Both the position numbers and the translations under genes were made by a program. From Cannabis sativa (lineage: Eukaryota > Streptophyta > Magnoliopsida > Rosales > Cannabaceae): 64,000 nt of DNA. The notes beneath the pieces are model-generated. The model saw only the letters and a program-made list of their open reading frames with translations. It made no database searches and was not told the origin of the DNA. Positions 35,555 through 48,574 of the stretch are shown in pieces. Position 1 is the first letter of the stretch, and the number at the start of each line of letters is the position of its first letter. The stretch spans positions 14,162,041-14,226,040 of the forward strand of contig NC_083606.1 in the NCBI RefSeq assembly GCF_029168945.1. The letters run 5' to 3'.

Positions 35555-36819
35555 TATTGATCTTAGATAAGATATCATAAACTTACCGTTATATCTTTCT
35601 AAGTGAATATCACTGGTTGATCTTAGGTCTATGAATCTTAATCATTATATGGTTAGGATCAGCTTAGTTGTATTATTTATGTTCTTTTAAGTTGTTCGTG
35701 AAAGCTAACCAATAGTTTTGGTGAATATTTATATCTTGGGACTATGGTAGTTCAATTGAGTGGGAGTGCTGATTATAGATATGGAATCTATAGCTTCTAT
35801 AAGTATTTAGAAGTAAAACCATGAATTCCTTCAAGCTTGGCTGAATAGAGATAAATGATTGAGATCTCATTTTAGTAATTATATTAGTTTACTGAAATAT
35901 CATTTATAGGTAGCTAAGTGTTTTAAGGATAAAATACATTGAAGGGTAGAAAGGTAAATTTGTTCCTATTCAGTGTAGATCATAGATAGAGGATCTTTGA
36001 CTATTAGGATTGTAACAATGGATAATCATAACGTATCTATATTATGGTACATATAGAGTATTCTATATAATTGAGAGCGAAATTCTAAATTAATAGTGGG
36101 GCAAGGCGGAATTAATAAGTTAGAGAATTTACTTTGTAAATTCTAAATCTACTTTTTGAAAGCTTGGTTATATATGCCCATGGTCCCCTCACTAGTTGAC
36201 ATAATACTACTTGCAGACTCAGTTAATTGGTTTCAATTAATCAGTTATAATTCTAAAATTATACTATGTCTGTAACACCCTAACTAATTAGGCATGTTAA
36301 CATGATTTTAAACGTACTGTGCAGCTCGTTGCTAATCAACGAGATTAATGAAAAACGTGATTAATATAAACATTCTTATTTAATTAATAAACTTAAAGTA
36401 ATACATATATAAAATCCCGGGATCCCGTTTACAAAATACATTTATAAAAGTTTGCTATACACATATACAAAAGTTTTGTTGCCTAGTGACTGTCAGCAAA
36501 AGCCTTGATGTCCCCTAAGATCGTACGCTCCAGGCCTAACCGCCCCGACATGTACAACCTTCACCTGCTCGTTCTCACGACTCCTCAGCTTTAGCCTTGC
36601 CCTTACCTACACATAGAAATAGCATTGTGAGTCGACAGACTCAGTAATAAAAGCATAACATACTAATATCCCGGGTTATAATCAGGCGCCCATACACCCA
36701 ACCATAACCCTAACTGAGTCAGGAACGTTCTCGACAAAGTATGACTAACTACGAATCCAACCTATACTCAGTACTCTAGTCGTACTGATGTGGTAGCAAA
36801 TAATTCATACTATCTGATA

Positions 36820-36985
36820 GCCTAGCATATATATGTTGGCATCTCGGTACAACTCTATGTACCCTTCACTGTTGCCCTGATATGCTACCCTGATGGCTAT
36901 AGATTTGCCTAACATATATATATGATGGTATCTCGGTGCAACTCTATGTACACCTCACTGATACCTTGATATGTTATTTTGACGG
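36820..36985. repeat. Two-copy tandem repeat, ~88 bp
   Basis: Two adjacent copies containing GCCTAGCATATATATGTTGG / GCCTAACATATATATATGAT, ATCTCGGTRCAACTCTATGT and a CTGATATG / TTGATATG block. It lies within the solo LTR 36271-38290. Confidence 0.8.
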
Positions 36986-37781
36986 CAACTAACATGTACG
37001 CTAAACATGTAATCACATATGCATATCATTATACTAATCTTACCTCAATTCCGAATTCAGGTGTGCCGGTCAACCTGAGTGGAACAACTGCTCGGCGAAT
37101 TATAGGCTCCTAAATCACATCGATAAAAACACGAATAAGTGACTCGCTAAATCACAACCGAGACTTAGGTTTTAAACCAAAAACGTATCTCAAACAACTT
37201 AAAATGGCAATACCCTAAACTAGCAGGGAATTAACCATTGAGAAACCTGAAACTAACGCGAAACGACAAGCTGAATTTTTCGGGGAACCTTACTGCAAAA
37301 TCCGGGTGACCAGTTTTACAAGCATTGTAAAACCGGTTACCCAGAAAATCCAAAAACATTCAAAGCTCAACCAAATCATTTCCAAACCTTCTCAAACTTT
37401 CTAGACCTGCATATTATACCCCAATAAACTTTTTCCAAGCAATAACACAACTACCCAAGCTCAGAACTAAAAAACACCATTAAAGCTCCAAGTTTGAGTT
37501 CTAAAACTCAACACTTGGATAAACTAACCAACAACCATTAAAACATGCTTAAATCAATATAATCTAACATAATTAAGCCTCTGAAAACAATATTAAACAC
37601 CAGTAGAAACAACAGCCACCAATCTCTCAAAAACATGCATAAAACCTATCTAGAAACTTAAGAAAACAAGAAGGAAAAGCTTGAGGGGTTTATACCTTGA
37701 ATTGAAATGCTAGGATCTTGCTAGAAATCTGAGTTGAAACTAGAAAAACCCCAATACTTGCTAGTTCTAGAGTGCTTCGAG

Positions 37782-37818
37782 AAAGAGAGAGAGCTTTGGA
37801 GAGAGAGAGGGAGAGAGG
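37782..37818. repeat. GA-rich microsatellite
   Basis: Interrupted run of GA dinucleotides (GAGAGAGAG and GAGAGGGAGAGAGG) in the solo LTR, probably the pyrimidine-rich leader of the LTR transcript when read on the minus strand. Confidence 0.75.
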
Positions 37819-38431
37819 TTCTTCCCTTAATTTCTATCTTTTTTGGTAAAATATGAAATGAATAAAGGTTTTATAAACTAATAACCTATAACCTTCAGCA
37901 TAATAAACTTATTAATGTCCACTAGAGGACAAACCATTAACTTGGGCTAAAATGACCATTTTGCCATTTTTACACTAAAAGTCATAAAATGGCACTTAGG
38001 GGTATTTTGGGAAATTCTAAAATCCCGACTATTCTCAACATTCCCAATTTCTAATTTTATTGTCTTGCTATACTCAAAATACTAGGATGTGATTCTAATA
38101 GCGAAATACCGCGTTCCAATATTGTCGGGCACAAGATATGCAAAATTATAAAATTTCTATATATGATATAAAATGCATTCTGAATTCAAATAAATCATCA
38201 TAAATAAATAATTCAATACTAATCAATAACTTTCATAATTAAGTCCTAATTATCTGCTAATTTCCAAATTAAAGCTACGTGGTCTTTACAATGACTTATT
38301 TATGAATTTTCACTAAGCAAGGGCTTAATTGTGAAGAAAAGACATTTTAGGCTCTATTTGTTAATTAAGAGACTTTGTATGGTCTAATTAATAAATAATA
38401 TGAATGTCAATTCTATTTGATAATTAATTAT

Positions 38432-38669
38432 GGGCTCGTTTGGAACGCCGTATTAGGTCGTATTGTATTGTATTGTATTGTATTGTATTATATTGAATTG
38501 TATTTTATGCAATATTTTTTTGTAAAACTATATGTGGTATTAACTTTTATGGACACCTAAATATATAATATTTTAGTATAAATTAAAGTTTAACATAGTA
38601 TTATATAAAAATATGATATATAATTCAATTCAGTATAATACAATACAATACGACGTTTCAAACGAGCCC
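38432..38669. mobile_element. 238-bp MITE with GGGCTCGTTTGG ends
   Basis: The left terminus GGGCTCGTTTGGAACG is mirrored by the right terminus, whose reverse complement begins GGGCTCGTTTGAAACG. A variable run of TATTG repeats follows the left end. TAT occurs on both sides (38429-38431 and 38670-38672). A 3-bp duplication and G-rich ends suggest a Tourist-like (PIF/Harbinger) MITE, although TAA/TTA is the usual duplication there. Confidence 0.75.
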
Positions 38670-39327
38670 TATAATTATTAAATAAATAGTTTTGACATTT
38701 ATATGATTGAAATAGGAAATATGGTATTATTGAAAGAAGAATAATTGGTTGAAATAAAGTGACAAAATTGTAACTAGAGATTGGTCCTTAAGTGGTCGGC
38801 CACTCTAGTGAATTTTTGCCTAATATTTTATTCTTTTTTAATCCATATAATTCAAACCTAAACCCTAGTTGAAACATTATAAAAGGAACATGATGCTCTC
38901 ATCTCATCCAACACTTTTCAACCTGCCAAATCTAGTTTCTAACTCTGTCAGACAACTAGTAGATGAGAGACACTTTCTATACAGTTTTTGAACCATCCTT
39001 TATTGTTCTTCATCCAATTCGCATATAGTGATAGAGTGCCATGCCAACACATAGCAGGTCAACTACTCAATCATAGTGCGGGAAGACGGTGGTAATCAAC
39101 CCGAAGGAGAGAAACAGATCTAGGCTCAGATCTTGATAATACTCTACGACAAAAAGGAACAAGGGTTAGAGATCTTAGCGGAAGGAATCATAATATTCTG
39201 TTGCAATCAATTTAAGGTTTTCTAAACTCTTATGTGTTTAGTTTCATTGTTTTAGATATATTCATATTTAGGATGTTAATCAATATACTTGTTTGTAAAT
39301 CTAGATCCGGGTAAAATATTCCTAACA

Positions 39328-39837
39328 GAAAAATATGACAAAAATTAGCCTTGAAAAAGTAAAATAAAAGAATGGTAAAATGATCGATAGATAGTATAAA
39401 AAATATTTATAATTCATATATGTACATTTAACAAAATAAGTTTACGAAAAGAATTTCTAAAAACTCAATATGTTATAACGATATTTATTGTAACACAATA
39501 AAATGTAATTATTGTATTTTAAAAAATATTTATTATTAAAATTTAAATTTATAGTACTTTTTAAAAAGATAGAAAAGTTTATAAATCTATTAATTGAAAA
39601 AACAAGCCATAACCCACAAGATTAAAATAAATATTAATTTATTTTAAAATATTTAAATTTGAAATATTAATTTTTTGAAGAGAAGAGGCATTCAAAAGAA
39701 AAATAAAAACTCACAAAAAAATAAAATAGTTTAACCAAAAAAAAATACATAAAAAAATATAAACTAAAAAATTACATAACAAAATATAAAATAAATGTGA
39801 GCAAAATTAATATATTATATACTTTAAATTATTATTA
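39328..39837. other. AT-rich spacer, nothing recognised
   Basis: About 510 bases of very AT-rich DNA between the LTR and the poly(T) start of the LINE. No open frame or repeat relation was found. TACTTTAAATT at 39820-39830 may be the left target duplication of the LINE. Confidence 0.6.
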
Positions 39838-39854
39838 TTTTTTTTTTTTGGAAA

Positions 39855-40079
39855 AATTCATCATCTTTATTAATTGCAATCTATAGTGATTACATGATTA
39901 AAATCTGGAATAACATCACTACTCCTGATAACACGATCAGTAACTAAATAGGATGCTCGAGCTAAGAAATGAGCAACACTATTTGCAGAACGTCTAATAA
40001 AATTGACATAAACATCTTGCAAGTCATTTAGCAACATTTTACAATCAAAAATAATACTCCCAAAATATGAAACCATAGG
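39855..40079 (-). pseudogene. LINE RNase H domain, C-terminal part
   Basis: The minus-strand frame contains VNFIRRSANSVAHFLARAS (about 39955-40010), the signature of the RNase H-like RVT_3 domain at the end of plant LINE ORF2, and ends near 39870. The upstream part continues at 42121-42218 once the 2-kb LTR is removed: that piece carries ETDCLTMVQAL with the conserved Asp, and joins at a Pro-Met. The frame is open in both pieces. Confidence 0.85.
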
Positions 40080-42115
40080 TGTAATATCCCAGAAAATAAA
40101 TAATATTTTAGACATATTTTATTAAATATATAATTACTTGGGAAATGAAGTAGGATTATGATCTTACTGAGGTAAATTGTTGAGAAATTATTTAATGAAA
40201 TACGTTATTTTCGGGCCCGGCAGTTGTGAAAATTTGGCGATGTGGTTAGTAATGTCACGACATTAAATGAAAGGATTATTTTGAGAATATCTCGAATTAA
40301 GTTAGAATTTTATTAGAATGTCGGATTGGGGAATTAGTAAAATTACCATAAATGCCCCTAGGTTATAATTTTAGTTTAGGTTTCTTTGAAGGGTAAATTA
40401 GTCATTTTTATGTTTTTGACATTTTGACCTTTGAATTTTGGTGGGCTGATTGTTATTTAAAAAAAAAAAAGAAAAGAAAAGCAAACCCTATTTAAAGTTA
40501 CTTCCAAGGCAAGAAAACAAAAAAATTCATAACATCAAGCTTTTTTTTTTTCTTCTTCTCTTGCCGAACCCTAGAAGCAGCTGGGAACCAAGGAAAATTC
40601 ATTGCATTTCTTCAATTTCCTGAGCTAATCTTAACCCTAGAAGCTAGCTAAGTGGAGGTAAGATCCTTCTACTCTTCTCTTGATTAATTTTCTTGAGTTT
40701 AGTATAGGTTTTGGTGAAGGTTTTCAATGAATTCTGAGCTGGGGTATAAACTGAGGGTAAGGTAGGTTCTTAGGGTTGAATTGGAACTTGTTTGAATGAA
40801 AATTGAGTGAGGTTAATGGCTGGTTGAAATTGGATATGGTTGTTGAGAGAAAATTTAGTTTTTCTTCACTTTGAAGTGTGATTTTGAGCAAATTGATATA
40901 TTGCATTGAAATGGTTGTTTGGTTATGTTATAATTGCCATAATATACTGTTCTGGAAAGTTTGGTTAGGTTTGGTGGAGGTTTGATTGGTTTTTGGGGTG
41001 AAAAACCAGAAATCACCATGGCTGCAAGGAAAAAAAGGCAGGCCATTTTTCTGGGTGTCTGAAAAACGTGCGACCGTTTTTTCCCAGGAAAGGGGGATTT
41101 TGGGTTTTTTTTCTCCTCAAGTACGATCTGTTTCGGGGTGTCTTTCGGAGTGGAATTCAGGGTGCTTTAGAGATGGTTAAGCTAGTTTGATCTGGGGGAA
41201 AGTAGGGTGTGTTCGGTTGTGAGAATAGTTGATAATCAGAAATTTGATTAAGTTTTTCATTTGAGTTTTAGTTGTCATGACATAGGACCGGAATTGCTTA
41301 GCTTGTTTTCCACTCAGGTCGGCCCGTACTCTTGATTTCTGAACCAAGGTAAGAAAAGCGGTAAGCACCGTATGTGGTTAAAGATTAATGGTTGAATGGA
41401 AGTGGCCTTGATTATTATCAAGACTTTGATTAAATATTTAGTAAGCCTAGGTTATGACCTAGGGTTGGAAACGGTTATTACCGTTACGAGTAATTACTCT
41501 TGAAACCGCGGTTAGGTTTCTTACTTATCGTCTGCTTTATCGGGCAACGATAGTGACATATTCAGCTCGTGGTTAACGAGTGGTAAAAGGGGTACTTTAT
41601 AAAGTACCAAGATTGTGTAATGTGAATGTGTAATGTGTAAAGGAATACTTTATGATATTGTATAATGAGTAAACATATTGATATGAGATTAAATTGATAA
41701 TCATTTTCAGTTAACGTTTTGGTTACTTTTCTTGCTGAGTCTCTGTGACTCACGGGTGCTTTATGGTGCAGGTAAAGGAAAGGCAAAAGTTGAGCAACCA
41801 TGAGTTTGTGGTCGCAGCAGCAATGTACATACCAGCCGCAGTGACACGGCCCAGTAAACAGGATGCTCTATTTTGATTGTATTTTGGAAGTATAAAGTTT
41901 ATGTTGTAAAATACTTTGAAACCAGTTTGTGAATATTTTGAAAACAGGGGAACCCCGTAGTCCATATTACTTATCTTTTGTTAAACAGTTTAAAAGTTGA
42001 ATTTTAATTATCAAAATTTAATTACCCACACTTTTAGTATAATTACATATTATATAAATATCAGTATTTTATTAAATTGCACACACGTGCCTTCCCTGTT
42101 GGACAGGGCGTTACA
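40080..42115 (+). mobile_element. Solo LTR, TGTAA...TTACA type (duplication ATAGG)
   Basis: 2036 bp from TGTAATATCCCAG to GGGCGTTACA with ATAGG on both sides (40075-40079 and 42116-42120). A TATA-like CCCTATTTAAAG lies near 40486, followed by a pyrimidine-rich leader. Several short open frames between 40700 and 41970 have no recognisable features and look accidental. Related to the inverted LTR at 36271-38290. Confidence 0.93.
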
Positions 42116-42218
42116 ATAGGAATAGAGCTACGTAATGCTTGCACCATAGTAAGACAATCAGTTTCAATGACAACCTTCCTCCAATCTTTCTGTTTAACCC
42201 AACTCAGTGCCTCCTTAA

Positions 42219-44099
42219 TGTTGGGTTTTATGCCCTAAATAAAACTCTGTTTCAATGTAATCCAGATTATTCAATATCAATAAAGTAACAGAAGTAATTT
42301 TTCATTCACTTGTGTATGTTTTGGTTCACTTAATCAATTGCTTGTCTATTTGATTTATAAATTCATCGAAATCCCTTTTCACATACTTGATCATGTTTAT
42401 TGTGTTGTCAACACAGTGGAAAATAAACATGACTATGTGAATAAAGTATTCCTAGATTTATCAGAACACTGGGTTTTACTGATATGATAATCTACAACAG
42501 AGTTTACTTACATTTGGAGAAATGTTATGTTCTTTCCAGAACATAGGTTAAAGTAAAGCTCAGGTTGGATGCATGGAGTATGCATTGGAATGGACCGATA
42601 TTGAACTTTGAATTAGATTTTGAAACTTACCGTAAACATCTATTCAATTCAATATCATAAGTTGATCCTAGATCACATGATCGAAATCCTGATATGGTTA
42701 GGCTTAATTTCAAGATTATTATTCGTGTTCTTTGATTTGTTAGTTAAGCCTAATCTTTAGTCTGGGCAATACATACATTTTAGGAACACGGTAGTGCGAT
42801 TGAGTGGGAGCGCTAACATATATATGGAATCTATAGCTTCTATCTGGCGAATAGTAAGCAAAGGGTGATTTCCTTCGAGCTTAACCAAACGAGATAAATG
42901 ATTGAGTACTCATTTCACTTAGTTGAAATATCATTTATACAGGGTTAAGTGTTTTAAGGATAAAATACATTGTAGGGTGTTACGGTAACTTAGTCCCTTT
43001 ACAGTGTAAATCATCCATATAGAGGATCATTGATCACATTAGGATTATAACAATGGATAACTAATAATGTGTCTATATGGTGGAACATATAGAGCATTCT
43101 ATATACTGAGAGTGCAATTCTGAGTTCTATGTGTGGATTCAACGAAGAATTAATAAGTTAGTGAATTTAAGTGGTAAATTCTAGATCTGCTTATTGGAAG
43201 CTCGGATATATAGACCCATGGTCCCCTCACTAGTTGAGATGATATTACTTGTAAGACTCATTTAATTGATTTTAATTAATCAATTAAAAATTCTCAAGAT
43301 AGACTTGTCTATTTGAGAATTTATCACTTATTAAGGGCAAAACAGTAAATAGAGATTTTGAAGGGCATATTTATTAATTAGGAAACTTTAATTAGTTTGA
43401 TTATTAATAAAATAAATGACAATATATTATTTGATAATTAATTTTAATTATTAAATAATTAGATTTGACATTTATGTGGTTGAACAAAGGAATTGGCAGT
43501 TTTTGACAAAACAGGAAACTATCAGTGTAGGAAAAAGGAAAGTTGGAAAAGTGGCAAGCCTTGTTTCCACAATGCCTAGGCCGGCCACTTAGCTTCCTTT
43601 TCTCTTTGATTTTTTCAATTCCAAATGTCAATCATAGCCCTGGGTGGTCTTCTATAAATGGAAGGCAAAGGCTTCAGAGTTGAACAAAAAAATGTACAAC
43701 CTTTTCACAACATTATTCTGACAGAATTTTCTCTCTGAAAATTCTCTCTGAGCCGCCACCCTCTCTCTCTCTCTTCCTTCACTGTTTCGAAATGTATAAG
43801 TGCTAGAGTAGTGCCCACACACATCAAGTAATACCTCAATCATAGTGAGGAAGGCTGTGTAGAATTCAGAAACAACAAAGAAGAACTATCGGGCTCAGAT
43901 CTTGATTATACTCTGCTATAGAAAGGAATCAAGGGTTAGAGATCTGAGTGGGAGGAGACATATATTCCGCTGCAATCACTGTAAGATTTCTGATACTCTT
44001 ATGTGTTTAATTTCCTATCGTTTTAGAAGTTCATATTTAGGTTGTTAAATCAACATACTTGTGAGTAGATCTAAGATCCTGGTAAAATAACTTCCAACA
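42219..44099 (+). mobile_element. Solo LTR, family A (duplication CTTAA)
   Basis: 1881 bp, TGTTGGGTTTTATGCCC to CTTCCAACA, flanked by CTTAA (42214-42218 and 44100-44104). Its removal restores the LINE RNase H frame. It has well-preserved ends and a TATA box near 43653. It contains a CTCTCT run at about 43761-43773. Confidence 0.95.
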
Positions 44100-44104
44100 C
44101 TTAA

Positions 44105-45321
44105 CACCCAAAGCTTCCACCATTTCGGGTTGCAACACCCCTGACCGACAGCAGGTAAAAGCTTCCACCAATGTGCCAGTTTCATCCTTAATCACCCCTG
44201 CAAAGCTATAAGTTGCAGTTCCTAAAAAAATAGCAACATCTACATTAATCTTCAAAGTGTTTCCACCTTGTTTGGCCCAAGTTTCAGCACCATCGACATC
44301 AGTAAGGAATGCAGTCGTAGGATTGAATGTTGAATCTTGAGCCCGAGTCCAATCTGCGAATAAAGCTTGAGCTAAGTGAGCAACACTCGCACCAGTAGGG
44401 GACTTATCAGACCATACTAGCTCATTTCGATGTTTCCAAATTTCCCAACATGTCATTGCAATCAACCTCCTTTTCTCCCCATCCGTTTGCTGTAGAACGG
44501 TAGCAAACCAGTTGGCAAAAGAACAAACTGCCGTTAAATTAACACTAGCAGCCAACTGTTGCCAACACGCTTTGGCAAAAGACCAATCCACCAAGCAATG
44601 GTAGATGGTTTCATCAGTTACTTTGGACACAGGGCAGATGGTCTCAACAGGCATATGTCTAGAACGAAGTCTGGATTTTGTAGGCAGACAGTTAGTGGTA
44701 GCACGCAATAACAAGTCTTTCACTTTCAGAGGAACACTTAGCTTCCAAAGAGTATTCCAAAAGACGGAATTATCATCCTGTGCACCTAACTCTTTGCTCA
44801 ACTGTAAGAACTTATAAACTGATTTTACTGAGAAATGGCCCGAGCTCTCCCAACTCCAATACAAAACATCACATAAACGACTTGAAGATAAGGAAATACT
44901 AAGAATCAAGTTAGCATCCCTTTCATTAAACATATCATGCACCAAGTCAACATCCCAAGCCAACGTATCAGTTTCCATAAGTGCTTTAACATTTTGATCA
45001 ATAACAGCAGGATTGTTCGAAGTTACTCTTGGATTATCTTCATTCGGCAGCCACGGATCCAAAACTATATTAATTCGAGAACCATCACCAACTATGCATC
45101 TCGCCCCTTTTCAAACGATCTCTTGAGTTTCATAAATACTTCGCCACACGAAACTTGGATTGCTCCCCAACTTAGCATTTAAAAAGGTACCATTACGATA
45201 GTACCTAGCTTTAAAAATCTTGCTGATAAGTGAGTTCGGACGACTAAATAATCTCCATCCTTATTTACAAAGCAAACTCAAGTTAAAGTCATGCAAGTTG
45301 CGAAATCCCATACCACCTTTA
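44105..45321 (-). pseudogene. LINE ORF2: zinc-binding and RNase H start
   Basis: A single open frame of about 320 codons on the minus strand. In order: DPWLPNE (after a glycine-rich GDGS upstream of 45062), the zinc-binding zf-RVT region with WNTLWKLSVPLKVKDLL and ICPVSKVTDETIYHC (about 44595-44640), an AMTCWEIWKHRNELVW block, and the start of RNase H at NTLKINVDVAIF, where the usual NVDGA reads NVDVA. It runs into the LTR insertion at 44104 after EMVEALGVK. It is well preserved for a LINE relic. Confidence 0.88.
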
Positions 45322-47162
45322 TGTTGGAAATATTTTACCAGGATCTAGCTTTACTAACAAGTATGTTTCATTAACATCCTAATATAAATTCTAAAACAAT
45401 GAAATATACACATAAAAGTTTAAGAAAATCTTACATTGGGTGCAGCGGAATATAATGACTCCTTCCATTCAGATCTCTAGCCCTTGATTCTTTTCTGTAG
45501 CAGAGCATCACCAAGATCTGAACCTGGATCTCTTTCTCTCCTTCCTTGATCCTGATTCTCCTTCTTGTTGATTGGATTCTTCACAATCTTCCACACTATG
45601 ATTGAGATACCACTTGATGTGTGTGGGCACTCACTCATTCACTAATGGCTGAAAAAATATTTGTGAAGATAGGCAATAGTGTTTTCAAAATTGAAGAAGA
45701 AAGAAGAAGGAAGAGGTCTCATCAAAAGTTAGGTTATTAGCTTTGGAGGCATTAGTTGGATAATGAGACCATAGCCTTCCTTTTATACTATTCTTCAATA
45801 GGGTTAGGGTTGAATTATATGGATTAAAAAAGAATAAAATATTGGGCAATAAATCACACTTGGCTGTACACTTAAGTGAGCCAATCTCTAGTTACAATTT
45901 TGCCACTTTATTTCAACCGCTTATTCTTCTTTTCAATAATACCATATTTTCCAATTCAAACCTATAAATGCCAAAACTATTTATTTAATGATTAAAACAA
46001 CTATCAAATAAAATTATCATTTATAATATTTATTAATTAGACTCCATAACATAGTGAAAATTCATAAACTAGACATAGTCTAATTTTAGAATTATAATTG
46101 ATTAACTAGAATCAATTACTTGAGTCTTACAAGCAGTATGGTCTCAACTAGTATGGGGACCATGGGCCTATATAACCGAGCTTCCAATAAGTTGATTAAG
46201 AATTTACCAAGTAAATTCACTAACTTATTAATTCTTTGTTGCATCCACTCTTGGAACTTAGAATTGCACTCTCAGTCATATAGAACGCTCTATTTGTTTC
46301 ACGATATAGATACGCTATAAATTATCCATTATTATAATCCCAATAATCAACGATCCTTTATAGATGACCTACATTGCATAGGGATAAAATTACCGTTACA
46401 CCCTTTCAATGTATTTTATCCTTAAAACACTTGCCACCTATAAATGATATTTTAGTGAAATAATATAATCACTAAAATGAGATCTCAATCATTTATCTCT
46501 ATTTAGCAAGCACAAAGGAAATCATCGTTTCACTTCTAAATACCTATAGAAGCTATAGATTCCATATCTATGATTAGCACTCCCACTCAATTGCACTATC
46601 ATGTTCCAAAATGTACGTATCACTCTGACCCAAAAGTAGGCTTAACTAACAAATCAAAGAACATGTATAATACTCTTGAGATCGAACCTAATCATATCAG
46701 GATTAAGATCATTTGATCTAGGATCAACTAGGTGATATTGAATTGAATAGATATTACGGTAAATTTAACATATCTAATCAAAGTTCAATATCGGTCCCAT
46801 CCAATGTATACTCCATACATCCGATACTGGTAAACTTTGCCAATGCCCTAGAAAGGACATAACACTTATCCAAGGTGTAAGAATACCTATCGCTAATTTT
46901 CATGTCAGTCTAAATCCAGTGAACTGACGAATCAGGGAATTAAAACTTTCGAACATATAAACATGATTATATTCCACTGTGCTGACAACACTATAATCAT
47001 TAACAAATAAATATGTTCTGGACTTAATAGAATTTATACTTTAAATATAATCATGAAATAAATCATGTGAACCATGCAACATAAAATGTTATTTCTAATC
47101 TTTATTAATTAGTAAATCTGATTATATTGAAATGGGTTTTATTTAGGGCATAAATCCCAACA
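45322..47162 (-). mobile_element. Solo LTR, family A (duplication CTTTA)
   Basis: 1841 bp in minus orientation, flanked by CTTTA (45317-45321 and 47163-47167), inserted between the RT and zinc-binding parts of the LINE. It resembles the copia-2 5' LTR closely at the U5 end. Confidence 0.95.
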
Positions 47163-47167
47163 CTTTA

Positions 47168-48574
47168 GACTTATGTACTGTCAATCTATCCCACTTTTTC
47201 CATTGGATTCCTTTGTTGTTCTTCGACGAACGCCACCAAAACTTACACATCAATGGCTCCTTCTGATTGCAAGTTTCCACAGGTAGCTAGAACAAAGTCA
47301 TTGCATAATTAGTAAGAGATTGAGCCACAGTTTTTATTAGCAACTCCTTCCCTACTCTAGAGAGCAATCTTCCTTCCCAACCATGAATCTTTTTACGCAT
47401 TTTATCCTTCAAGAACCCAAGTGAGGTTGTTTTATTACGACTCACAATATTTGGCAAACCCAAATATGTGCTATTATCACCTGCCTCAGTCACTCCCAAC
47501 ATAGAACACAAGTGTTGCCTCACCTCATTGACAATATTAGCGCTGAAAATATAGAGGACTTCTGTAGATTAACTTGTTGTCCTGAGGCCTTTTGAAAGAT
47601 ATTTAACATTTCTATCATGTTAATAGCACTATCCTCAGAGGCTTTACAGAACACATAACAGTCATCAGCAAAGAATATGTGAGATAACACAGGATCCCCT
47701 CAAGCAACCTTGCACCACCGAATCTTCCCCAACCGTTCATAGTCTCTTATCAAAGTCGAGAATCCTTCTGCACACAGAAGGAAAAGATAGGGTGAAAGGG
47801 GATCACCTTGTCGAAGACCTCTTGTAGGAATTATAGGCCCAATTTCATGACCCCCCGATGTGATTGTGTAGGAGACAGAACTAACACAGTGCATTAACAA
47901 TTTCACCACATGCTCATCAAATCCCGATCTCCTCAACATAGCCTGTAAAAATCCCCACTCCACCTGATCATAAGCCTTTCTCATGCCCAACTTAAGTGCC
48001 ATAAACCATCCCTCCCTATTTGCTTCCTTTTCAAATAATGCATCACCTCGAAAGAGATTAAGATATTATAAGTTATCAGTCTTCCGGGTAAGAAGGCGCT
48101 TTGAGTTTCAGAAATAACACTAGGAAGAACAACTTTCAACCGATTGGCCAGCACCTTAGAAACAATTTTATAAGCCACATTACACAAAGTAATTGGTCTT
48201 ATATCACTCATGCTTTCGGGTTTAGACTTTTTCCGAATAAGCATAATATTCGTTTCTTTTAAATGATTAGGAAATTCACAAAAAGTAAAGAAGTGTTGAA
48301 CTAACCGAATGATATCCTTACTAATGATATCCCAGAACTTCTGATAAAACCCAAGATTAAAGCCATCACGACCAGGAGATTTATCAGGATGCATTTGAAA
48401 GAGTGATGTCCAAACCTCCTCAGCGTTAACCGGAATAGTAAGAGATTCATTCATAGCAGTCGATACCCGATTATGTACACAAGCCGTGACCCTACCCCAA
48501 TCAATCTCCGAAGCTGTGAACAACTCTCTAAAATAATCTTCAACGACACCCGGTAAGCCATTTTCCCAATCCAC
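47168..48574 (-). pseudogene. LINE ORF2: reverse transcriptase, broken
   Basis: Reverse transcriptase domain of an L1-type LINE. Minus-strand motifs in order: DKSPGRDGFNLGFYQKFW (about 48355), NVAYKIVSKVLANRLK (about 48165), the SAFLPGR block, then KAYDQVEW (about 47965), GLRQGDPLSPYLFLLCAEG (about 47790), catalytic FADD (about 47670), and the distal part to 47287 (YLGLPN, WEGRLLSRVGKELLIK). Lesions: a frameshift near 48000, an aspartate lost ahead of KAYD (LGM where LDM is usual), and a TGA at 47700 in place of a probable Arg codon. Confidence 0.9.

Larger units (their letters stand above)
36271..38290 (-). mobile_element. Solo LTR, TGTAA...TTACA type (gypsy-like)
   Basis: 2020 bp from TGTAACACCCTAAC to GGTCTTTACA, flanked by ATGTC (36266-36270) and ATGAC (38291-38295), a duplication with one change. 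Segments correspond in inverted orientation to the LTR at 40080-42115 (the GACTCAC block, the AATACCCCTAAG block), so both belong to one lineage and this one points to the minus strand. Chromovirus (Tekay-like) LTRs often start this way; I offer that as a guess only. Confidence 0.85.
33479..39327 (+). mobile_element. Family-A 3' LTR with three nested insertions
   Basis: One LTR spread over 5.8 kb: segments 33479-33845, 35560-36270, 38291-38431 and 38670-39327. They are separated by a family-A solo LTR, a TGTAA-type solo LTR and a MITE, each bounded by its own target duplication. Joined together, the segments follow the family-A order. It ends TTCCTAACA. The start is TGTTAGG instead of TGTTGGG. 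Confidence 0.88.

Noticed and set aside
40724..41965. Short open frames inside the solo LTR 40080-42115
   Set aside because: Four or five frames of 60-80 codons on both strands with no shared motif. They lie wholly within an LTR and are probably accidental.
44037..45062. A complete 341-codon host gene
   Set aside because: The frame is the zinc-binding and RNase H part of LINE ORF2; its last 20 or so codons run into the family-A LTR and are not native.
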